Of a stretch of DNA of 35,286 nucleotides, positions 29,981 to 35,286 are shown piece by piece. The DNA lies in NCBI GenBank assembly GCA_958403205.1, contig CATXWM010000022.1, positions 1 to 35,286 of the forward strand. The letters run 5' to 3'. Each line of letters begins with the position of its first letter. Positions within the stretch are counted from its first letter, which is position 1. Position numbers and translations under genes: made by a program. Below the pieces are notes generated by a model. The model saw only the letters and a program-made list of their open reading frames with translations. It had not been told where the DNA came from and ran no database searches. The DNA is from an uncultured Collinsella sp. (GTDB lineage: Bacteria > Actinomycetota > Coriobacteriia > Coriobacteriales > Coriobacteriaceae).

Positions 29981-31987
29981 ATGACCGAGGAGCTCAAGAA
30001 GCAGGGCGGCGTTGATGACGCCGCTGCCGCGGGACTGGTCGAGGAAACGGCTGCCGTGGCACCCGAGCTGGATGACGCCGCCAAGGCTGCAGCCGAGCGC
30101 GAGGCTCGCCGCCAAGCGCTCTACGAGGAAAACGAACGTGCCGAGGACGAGCGCGCCCGCGCCGAGGCAGAGCGTATGCGCGACGTGGACGATGAAGACG
30201 AGGACGAGACGCCTCGAGATACCTGGGCGACGGTGCGCCGCCTGTGGAGCGAGGCTGCCGGCGACCATTGGCGCTTCTATATCGTGTTCGCGAGCATTGT
30301 GTTCTATGCCATCTTTAACACTGCTGCGCCGGCATATAGCGCCCGCGTGATCGATGAGCTGTGGAGCCACATTCAGGTGGCGTTTGCCAACGACACCACC
30401 TTCAACATCACCTGGGAGAACTGCGGCAGGACCATCTTCATCTACTTTATGATCTGGACGGCCGCTGCCTCGTTCTACGCGCTCCAGAGCTTTTTGATGT
30501 CGAGCGTTGCCGAACGCCTCAACCTGTGCCTACGCAACCGCATCGCACAAAAGCTCAACCGTCTGCCGCTTGCCTTTTTTGACGCGCATCGTCCCGGTGA
30601 GGTCGTCAGCCGTGCGACCAACGACTTGGACAAGATGTCCGAGAGCATGCAGCGCGGCTTGCTGCAGCTTCTGGTGTCGATCGGTACCGTGGTGGGCGCC
30701 GTGAGCGTGATGTTCGTGTTTAGCGTGCCGCTCACGCTCGTCTTTTTGTTCTTTACGGCGTTGTCGCTGCTGGTGACCAAGGTGGTCTCGCGCCGCACGC
30801 ATGACGTAACCGGTGAGCGCCAAGAGTGGGTGTCCAAGATTACGAGTGCGGTCGAGGAAGGCTACTCGGGCCGTCTGGTGATTCGCGCGTTTAACCGCGA
30901 GCGCCAAAGTTCTGCCGAGGTGCACCAGGCCTCGGGCGAGCTGGCACGCGTGAGTGCCAAGGCCGACTTTATGATTAACGCCGTCGGCCCCGCGGTGCGC
31001 TTTATCGGCCGCCTGGCACAGATCGTGATTGCGATTGTGGGCTGCAGTATGCTGGTTGCCGGCCACATGACCGTCGGCGTGTTCCAGGCGTTCTTCCAGT
31101 TTATCTACGAGGCATCTGAGCCCATGACGCAGCTGTCGTTTACCTTCAACTCGCTGCAGAGCGCGCTGGCGAGTGCGGAGCGCGTGTTCGACCTGCTCGA
31201 TGAGCCCGAGATGGAGGCCGATCCGCTGCCGGACGAGGCCGCCAAGCTGCCGGGCAAGGTCGAGGGCCGTGTCTCCTTTGAGCGTGTGCGCTTTGGTTAT
31301 TCGCCCGACAAGCCGCTTATGCGCGACGTGTCGTTTACTGCCGAGCCGGGCCAGAAGATCGCGGTGGTGGGAACCACGGGCGCAGGCAAGACGACGCTCA
31401 TCAACCTGCTCATGCGCTTCTACGAGATTGACGGCGGGCGTATTACGCTCGACGGCGTGGATACGAGCCGCATGGATCGCGGCGAGCTACGTCAGCAGTT
31501 TGGCATGGTGCTGCAAGACGCCTGGCTATTCGATGGCACGATTGCCGAAAACATCGCCTACGGCTGCCCCGAGGCAACGCGCGACGAAATTGTGGCCGCC
31601 GCTCGTGCCGCGCAGGTCGACTTCTTCGTGCGCACCATGCCGCAGGGCTACGACACGCGCGTGGCCAACGATGCCGAAAGCATCAGCCAGGGCCAGCGTC
31701 AGCTGCTGACCATCGCACGCGTGCTGCTCAACAACCCGGCGATTCTCATCCTGGACGAGGCGACCTCAAGCGTGGACACGCGTACCGAGCTTGCCATCGG
31801 CCGTGCCATGGACGCGCTTATGCGCGGGCGCACGAGCTTTGTGATCGCGCACCGTTTGTCGACGATCGTCGATGCCGACCTGATCTTGGTCATGGACCAC
31901 GGCAATATCATCGAGCAGGGTACGCATAAGGAGCTGCTGGCTGCCGAGGGTGCCTACGCCGACCTCTATCTGAGTCAGTTCGCATAA
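29981..31987 (+). CDS. ABC exporter half-transporter, catalytic partner (BmrD/TM288-like)
   Basis: 668 residues. An 80-residue acidic, alanine/glutamate-rich charged N-terminal extension (predicted helical, coiled-coil-like at 35-70) precedes the six-span domain (about 95-400). The ATPase domain has Walker A GTTGAGKTT (464-472), signature ISQGQ (568-572) and Walker B ILILDEATSSVD (588-599) with the catalytic E593. The altered signature pairs with the D500 site of the partner to make one weak and one competent ATP site. ATG 29981 follows GGGAGGTGAG; a GTG at 29972 is less likely. The stop codon is the first base triplet of the repeat element at 31985-32018. Confidence 0.94.
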   Translation: MTEELKKQGGVDDAAAAGLVEETAAVAPELDDAAKAAAEREARRQALYEENERAEDERARAEAERMRDVDDEDEDETPRDTWATVRRLWSEAAGDHWRFYIVFASIVFYAIFNTAAPAYSARVIDELWSHIQVAFANDTTFNITWENCGRTIFIYFMIWTAAASFYALQSFLMSSVAERLNLCLRNRIAQKLNRLPLAFFDAHRPGEVVSRATNDLDKMSESMQRGLLQLLVSIGTVVGAVSVMFVFSVPLTLVFLFFTALSLLVTKVVSRRTHDVTGERQEWVSKITSAVEEGYSGRLVIRAFNRERQSSAEVHQASGELARVSAKADFMINAVGPAVRFIGRLAQIVIAIVGCSMLVAGHMTVGVFQAFFQFIYEASEPMTQLSFTFNSLQSALASAERVFDLLDEPEMEADPLPDEAAKLPGKVEGRVSFERVRFGYSPDKPLMRDVSFTAEPGQKIAVVGTTGAGKTTLINLLMRFYEIDGGRITLDGVDTSRMDRGELRQQFGMVLQDAWLFDGTIAENIAYGCPEATRDEIVAAARAAQVDFFVRTMPQGYDTRVANDAESISQGQRQLLTIARVLLNNPAILILDEATSSVDTRTELAIGRAMDALMRGRTSFVIAHRLSTIVDADLILVMDHGNIIEQGTHKELLAAEGAYADLYLSQFA

Positions 31988-32018
31988 TGTGACAAAGGGA
32001 CAGTCCCGCATGTCACAT
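31985..32018. repeat. GGGACAG hairpin element, type D
   Basis: It begins with the exporter stop codon (TAATGTGACAAAGGGACAG). ATGTGACA (31987-31994) pairs with TGTCACAT (32011-32018), and inside it GGGAC (31997-32001) pairs with GTCCC (32003-32007). It shares with copies A and B the order stop codon, stem arm, AAAGGGACAG core, return arm, but not the arm sequence. Confidence 0.75.
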
Positions 32019-32028
32019 CAAAAGGAAT

Positions 32029-32063
32029 GGCGCGCCGGGGATTGATTCCCTGGCGCGCCTTTT
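32029..32063. terminator. Intrinsic terminator between exporter and cysE
   Basis: GGCGCGCC (32029-32036) pairs with GGCGCGCC (32052-32059), extended by GGGGA / TTCCC pairing over a short loop, followed by T4. It is symmetric enough to serve both convergent genes. Confidence 0.85.
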
Positions 32064-32100
32064 GCGTCGGTGCCGATGTCGTTTTGTGCCGCTTGCGTTC

Positions 32101-32805
32101 CTAACGTTCGTCCACGAGCTTGGCGACGAGGGCCTTGAGCTCGGCCACCTCTCGCTCGAGTTCCTTGACGCGGCGGGCATTCTCGGTGATGCCCTGGCGG
32201 TTGAGGGCGGACTGCTCGGCGGCGTCATCGGGCATGTACTCGCGATGCTGCTTGGCGTCGAAACTCTCCTCGAACACACGGCAACCGTTGCGCTTGATGA
32301 TACGTCCCGGCACGCCCACGACGGTGCAGTTGTCGGGGACGTCCTTAACGACGACCGAGTTGCCGCCGATCTTGACGTTGTTGCCGATGCGGATGTTGCC
32401 GAGCACCTTGGCGCCCGTGCCCACGGTGACGTTATTGCCGAGCGTTGGGTGGCGTTTGCCGGTCTCGTTGCCGGTGCCGCCGAGCGTGACGCCCTGATAG
32501 AGCACGCAGTTGTCGCCCACAATGGTGGTCTCGCCGATGACGACGCCCATGGCGTGGTCGATAAAGAAGTGCTTGCCAATCTGCGCGGCAGGGTGAATCT
32601 CGACGCCGGTGATGTGGCGGGTGATTTGAGAGAGCACGCGGGCGAGCGAGCGATGTCCATGCTCCCAGAGCCAGTGCTCGGGCACGTGGTTCCACTTGGC
32701 GTGCAGGCCGGGGTACGAAAGGAAAATGACAAGACCGTTTTGCGCGGCGGGGTCCTGCGCTTGGACGGTCTTGATGTCCTCGCGAATGGTATTGATAAAG
32801 CTCAC
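32101..32805 (-). CDS. cysE: Serine O-acetyltransferase
   Basis: 234 residues. CysE acetylates serine with acetyl-CoA to give O-acetylserine, the first committed step of cysteine synthesis. A short helical N-domain (AKWNHVPEHWLWEHGHRSLARVLSQ) precedes the left-handed beta-helix of hexapeptide repeats (VEIHPAAQIGKHFFIDHAMGVVIGE to GNSVVVKDVP), with catalytic-type DH in FIDHAMG and GVTLGGTGNETGKRHPT. The C-terminus carries a charged helix (NARRVKELEREVAELKALVAKL) that looks like a coiled coil. The start is GTG at 32803-32805 after GGGAGGA on the minus strand, giving the conserved MSFINTIRED. No cysK is adjacent. Confidence 0.93.
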   Translation of the reverse strand: MSFINTIREDIKTVQAQDPAAQNGLVIFLSYPGLHAKWNHVPEHWLWEHGHRSLARVLSQITRHITGVEIHPAAQIGKHFFIDHAMGVVIGETTIVGDNCVLYQGVTLGGTGNETGKRHPTLGNNVTVGTGAKVLGNIRIGNNVKIGGNSVVVKDVPDNCTVVGVPGRIIKRNGCRVFEESFDAKQHREYMPDDAAEQSALNRQGITENARRVKELEREVAELKALVAKLVDER

Positions 32806-32844
32806 CGTCCGTCCTCCCTTAGCGCCATGGCAATGCGATTCAAT

Positions 32845-32863
32845 AAAGTATAGCGATTCGCTA
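32845..32863 (-). promoter_or_regulatory. cysE promoter element and dyad
   Basis: On the minus strand TATACT is a candidate -10 about 40 bases before the GTG start. TAGCGA-T-TCGCTA (32851-32863) overlaps and extends upstream of it as a perfect 6-bp dyad, a possible operator for a cysteine or sulfur regulator. Confidence 0.45.
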
Positions 32864-32948
32864 GGGATTAGGAAGGACATTCTTGGCGGCATTGCGCGAC
32901 AGGTGTCAGTTATGCAAACTTGCTGGTAATGGAGTCATGCTTTTGTGG

Positions 32949-32982
32949 GGTTGCGCACGAGGGGGCACCGCAACCGTATACT
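32949..32982 (+). promoter_or_regulatory. DedA gene promoter region
   Basis: TATACT (32977-32982) is a candidate -10 about 46 bases before the start. GGTTGCG (32949-32955) and CGCAACC (32969-32975) form a perfect 7-bp inverted repeat in the -35 area, a possible operator; the -35 itself is not convincing. Confidence 0.4.
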
Positions 32983-33028
32983 GGTCAACTTGGACGTATC
33001 CGCGCCCACAACTGAGAGGTTTTACTTC

Positions 33029-33667
33029 ATGGGTTTCATCAATTTTATTGCCGAGCTGCTTAAGGACCCGCGCACCGCGATCGCCAGCTGGATCGCCGCC
33101 GGCCCGCTTATGGCCTACGGCTGCGTGTTCCTGATCATCTTTATCGAGACGGGCGTGGTGTTCTTCCCGTTCCTTCCCGGTGATTCGCTGCTGTTCGCCT
33201 CGGGTTTCTTTGCCCACAACGGCGGCTTTAACATCGTGGCGCTTCTGGCCACCGCATGGGCCGCTGCCATTTTGGGCGATCAGTGCAACTTTATGATTGG
33301 TCACTTCTTTGGCCGCAAGATCATCGCTTCGGGCAAGGTCAAGGCCATGACGCCCGAGCGCATCAAAAAGTCCGAGGACTTCTTGGACAAGTGGGGTCAC
33401 CTGGCTATCTTCCTGGGTCGCTTCTTCCCGTTTATCCGCACCTTTGTGCCCTTTATCGCTGGCATGGGCGGCATGCACTGGCGCAACTTTGTCGTCTTTA
33501 ACGTGCTGGGCGGCATTGCCTGGTCGACGGTCTTTACGCTGCTGGGCTACTTCTTTGGCGGCATTCCCTTTGTGCAGGAGCACTTTGAGCTGCTGATTAT
33601 CGGCATCGTTGCCGTGTCGATCATCCCGACCGTGGTCGGTCTGGTTAAGGCCAAACTGGGCAAATAG
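33029..33667 (+). CDS. DedA-family membrane protein
   Basis: 212 residues, about five hydrophobic segments. DedA/SNARE-associated (VTT-domain) proteins are implicated in recycling undecaprenyl phosphate and other lipid carriers and in membrane homeostasis. Family features: ETGVVFFPFLPGDSLLFASG near residue 40, a re-entrant-type FGRKIIASGKVKAM, and the conserved FLGRFFPFIRTFVPFIAGMGGMHWRNF with its arginines. ATG 33029 follows GAGAGG with spacing of about ten; the upstream extension to 32945 overlaps the promoter and is rejected. It is divergent from cysE. The short hairpin-like GGCCCGTCACCG / CGGTGGCGGGCC (about 33706-33734) with TCTTTA after it may terminate it. Confidence 0.9.
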   Translation: MGFINFIAELLKDPRTAIASWIAAGPLMAYGCVFLIIFIETGVVFFPFLPGDSLLFASGFFAHNGGFNIVALLATAWAAAILGDQCNFMIGHFFGRKIIASGKVKAMTPERIKKSEDFLDKWGHLAIFLGRFFPFIRTFVPFIAGMGGMHWRNFVVFNVLGGIAWSTVFTLLGYFFGGIPFVQEHFELLIIGIVAVSIIPTVVGLVKAKLGK

Positions 33668-33705
33668 AACGCCTAGCTCGAGCCAGCGCGCAGACCGTAC
33701 AGTTG

Positions 33706-33737
33706 AGGCCCGTCACCGCTTACGGTGGCGGGCCTCT
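33706..33737 (+). terminator. Probable terminator after the DedA gene
   Basis: GAGGCCCGTCACCG (33706-33719) pairs with CGGTGGCGGGCCTC (33723-33736) with one mismatch around a short loop, followed by TTTA. The T-tract is short. Confidence 0.7.
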
Positions 33738-33760
33738 TTAGCTTCGATCAAATGAAAATA

Positions 33761-33812
33761 CTTTAGTTAGTTAAAGAAAAACGTTTTATCCGACGCGCGT
33801 GCGGAGTACAAT
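33761..33812 (+). promoter_or_regulatory. ilvE promoter with shared operator
   Basis: CTTTAGTTAGTTAAAG (33761-33776) is an inverted repeat (CTTTA-N6-TAAAG) that differs by one base from the reverse complement of the importer dyad at 10803-10818. TACAAT (33807-33812) is the likely -10; the -35 is weak (TTTTAT region), which would suit an activator-dependent promoter. Confidence 0.6.
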
Positions 33813-33819
33813 CTCGTGC

Positions 33820-33969
33820 ATGCGAATCGACGTGCCATCGGCTTTGATGCTGTTCGCGTGTCCCGTCCGGCTCTACGCTCTGGGCGTGCGACGTTGCGAC
33901 GCGGCCGGCCTCGGTCCTTGCGTACGGGTTCGCGAGTATGCAACTGTGTATGTAAGGAGCGACATATGA
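33820..33969 (+). CDS. Possible 49-residue leader ORF before ilvE
   Basis: An ATG at 33820 lies 8 bases after the -10 hexamer, so the transcript could begin at or next to it and be translated leaderlessly, as is common in Actinomycetota. The frame stays open for 49 codons and stops at TGA 33967-33969, overlapping the ilvE ATG (ATGA), the usual form of translational coupling. The predicted peptide has many V and L residues but no run of regulatory codons. Composition is not clearly coding, so it may be chance. Confidence 0.3.
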   Translation: MRIDVPSALMLFACPVRLYALGVRRCDAAGLGPCVRVREYATVYVRSDI

Positions 33970-35018
33970 CTGTCGAGAAGAAGGATATCGATTGGGGTAG
34001 CCTCGGCTTTGGCTACATGAAGACTGATTACAGCTACGAGGCTCATTGGAAGGATGGCGAGTGGGACGAGGGCGGCCTGACCACCGACCACACCCTGCAT
34101 GTCTCCGAGTGCGGCGGTATCTTCCATTACTGCCAGGAGGTCTTTGAGGGCCTGAAGGCCTACACCGCCGAGGACGGCAGCATCGTCTGCTTCCGTCCCG
34201 ACATGAACGCTGAGCGTATGTATAACTCTGCCCAGCGCCTCGAGATGCCCCCGTTCCCCAAGGACAAGTTCGTTGAGGCCGTCAAGCAGGTCGTTTCTGC
34301 CAACGCCGCCTGGGTTCCGCCCTTCGGCTCCGGCGCGACCCTGTACGTGCGTCCGTTTATGATCGGCTCCGGTGACGTGATCGGCGTGGCTCCCGCTCCT
34401 GAGTACACGTTCCGCATTCTCGTGACCCCGGTCGGTCCGTACTTTAAGGGTGGCCTCAAGCCCGTCAAGCTGCGCGTTTCCGAGTATGACCGTGCCGCAC
34501 CGCACGGCACCGGCAACATCAAGGCCGGCCTCAACTACGCCATGTCCCTTAAGCCCACGATGGAGGCCCATCGCGAGGGCTATGCCGAGAACCTGTATCT
34601 CGACTCCGAGTCCCGCACCTATGTCGAGGAGACCGGTGGCGCCAACGTCCTGTTCGTGAAGGAGGACGGCACCCTCGTCGTTCCTCAGTCGCACACCGAC
34701 TCCATCCTGCCCTCTATCACCCGTCGTTCGCTCGTTCAGGTTGCTCAGGACCTGGGCATGACCGTCGACCAGCGTCCCGTCGAGTGGGCCGAGGTCAAGG
34801 CCGGCACCTTTGTGGAGTGCGGCCTGTGCGGCACCGCTGCCGTCATCTCCCCGGTTGGCGAGATCGACAACAAGGTTTACGGCGCCGACGAGACTGTGAC
34901 CTTCCCGGCTGGCTACACCGAGATTGGCCCTGTGATGAAGAAGCTCCGCGAGACCCTGACTGGTATCCAGTCTGGTGCTGTCGAGGACAAGCACAACTGG
35001 GTTTACACCGTCGCGTAA
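33966..35018 (+). CDS. ilvE: Branched-chain-amino-acid aminotransferase
   Basis: 350 residues, class IV (fold type IV) PLP aminotransferase of the larger BCAT group. It interconverts leucine, isoleucine and valine with their keto acids using glutamate. The Schiff-base lysine is K186 in GTGNIKAGLNYA; EVFEGLKAY (58-66), the arginine in YVRPFMIG, YVEETGGANVLF and ECGLCGTAAVISPVG are family signatures. ATG 33966 follows AAGGAG; the in-frame extension to 33816 is arginine-rich and rejected. It appears monocistronic. The upstream dyad shared with the amino-acid importer suggests common amino-acid control. A very long palindrome follows the gene. Confidence 0.95.
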   Translation: MTVEKKDIDWGSLGFGYMKTDYSYEAHWKDGEWDEGGLTTDHTLHVSECGGIFHYCQEVFEGLKAYTAEDGSIVCFRPDMNAERMYNSAQRLEMPPFPKDKFVEAVKQVVSANAAWVPPFGSGATLYVRPFMIGSGDVIGVAPAPEYTFRILVTPVGPYFKGGLKPVKLRVSEYDRAAPHGTGNIKAGLNYAMSLKPTMEAHREGYAENLYLDSESRTYVEETGGANVLFVKEDGTLVVPQSHTDSILPSITRRSLVQVAQDLGMTVDQRPVEWAEVKAGTFVECGLCGTAAVISPVGEIDNKVYGADETVTFPAGYTEIGPVMKKLRETLTGIQSGAVEDKHNWVYTVA

Positions 35019-35040
35019 GCTGTCTTAGCTGTCCGGCCCG

Positions 35041-35153
35041 AGGGCGACCTTCCTTTCCGGCGCGTCCTCGGACATGAAAGAACCTCCGCTGCGCACTTTG
35101 TGCGGCGGAGGTTCTTTCGTCCTGCGGAGTGCGCCGGAAAGGAAGGTCGCCCT
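35041..35153. repeat. 113-bp nested palindrome after ilvE
   Basis: Outer arms 35041-35063 and 35131-35153 are perfect 23-bp reverse complements. Inside, GAAAGAACCTCCGC (35076-35089) pairs perfectly with GCGGAGGTTCTTTC (35105-35118) and CGCAC-TTT-GTGCG (35092-35104) forms the tip. The right side is followed by CTTTTGTTTTG. The inner hairpin could terminate ilvE; the outer arms are not required for that. Confidence 0.85.
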
Positions 35154-35286
35154 TTTGTTTTGCTTCGCGCCATGTGGGGGCGGTGGCGACGTGCATTTTT
35201 GCGAGTATTCTGCAATCGAAGGCCCCTGCATGGTAGCGCGCACAGTCGTGGTGTAAGAAGCAAGGGAGGGCCATCGCCTAGAATCG
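35154..35286 (+). other. Unassigned end of window
   Basis: No gene is supported here. TAGAAT at 35279-35284 resembles the -10 of other promoters in the window and may belong to a gene starting beyond the end. Confidence 0.3.

Noticed and set aside
27144..33791. Repeated 13-mer AAACGTTTTATCC at 27144-27156 and 33779-33791
   Set aside because: About this many 13-base repeats are expected by chance in 35 kb, and the surrounding sequence is not shared.
33813..33965. T-box or classical leucine/valine attenuator before ilvE
   Set aside because: No T-box sequence (TGGNACCGCG-type) or run of Leu/Val/Ile codons followed by alternative hairpins is visible.
35074..35256. Small open frames on both strands at the end of the window
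   Set aside because: They run through the 113-bp palindrome, which explains their matching, arginine-rich translations.

Overview
The window looks like core chromosome of a gut Coriobacteriia (Actinomycetota), most likely a Collinsella relative. This rests on high G+C coding sequence with strong G/C preference at third positions, clear AAGGAG-type ribosome binding sites, and a gene set I associate with that class: tilS-hpt-ftsH, an EF-G-like paralogue, LarE, a YeiH-type exporter and a degenerate NtrC-like regulator. The taxon is an inference; no rRNA gene is present. I see no tRNA, CRISPR array, prophage, transposase gene or insertion sequence.

Layout. 1-1364: end of an upstream gene, a tail-anchored hypothetical (-) and a divergent Hsp20 chaperone (+). 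1380-6662: a WalJ/YycJ-like metallo-hydrolase (-), then tilS, hpt and ftsH (+), closed by a terminator with a GAAA tetraloop. 6681-9027: a 25-bp-armed perfect palindrome, a PLP aminotransferase and a PHP phosphoesterase. 9052-13330: an RlmD-type 23S rRNA methyltransferase (-), a 139-bp nested palindrome, then a polar amino-acid ABC importer (Tat/lipoprotein binding protein, permease, ATPase). 13571-17838: an EF-G-like GTPase, an exported nuclease (-) and LarE (-). 18012-22896: a HAD phosphatase, a LacI-family regulator (-), glmS and a GntR/FCD regulator (-). 23060-26238: a YeiH-type transporter, a Fis-HTH regulator with a decayed AAA+ core, and a membrane hypothetical. 26467-31987: a nitroreductase (-), a 96-residue hypothetical, and a MarR-ABC-ABC operon encoding a heterodimeric exporter. 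32101-35018: cysE (-), a DedA-family protein and ilvE.

The genes are mostly housekeeping: tRNA and rRNA modification, purine salvage, proteolysis, amino-acid uptake and synthesis, cell-wall precursor supply and drug export. Several regulators sit beside recognisable operators: the LacI protein has a TTGATGCGTTTCAA site between its own promoter and start, the MarR protein has two near-identical sites at its promoter, and glmS has three TGGTAT half-sites. The amino-acid importer and ilvE share a nearly identical 16-bp dyad, hinting at one regulator.

The most unusual content is between genes. Three copies of a roughly 52-bp element (16910-16962, 19955-20006, 22114-22167) and an architectural cousin (31985-32018) carry a GGGACAG core inside a hairpin; in three of the four the element begins in the stop codon of the neighbouring gene. 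In addition, long palindromes of unrelated sequence occur at 6681-6742, 10608-10746, 11699-11803, 26328-26419 and 35041-35153. Together they resemble REP/REPIN- or MITE-like dispersed elements, perhaps doubling as terminators or RNA-processing sites. I found no complete unknown defence or metabolic system.
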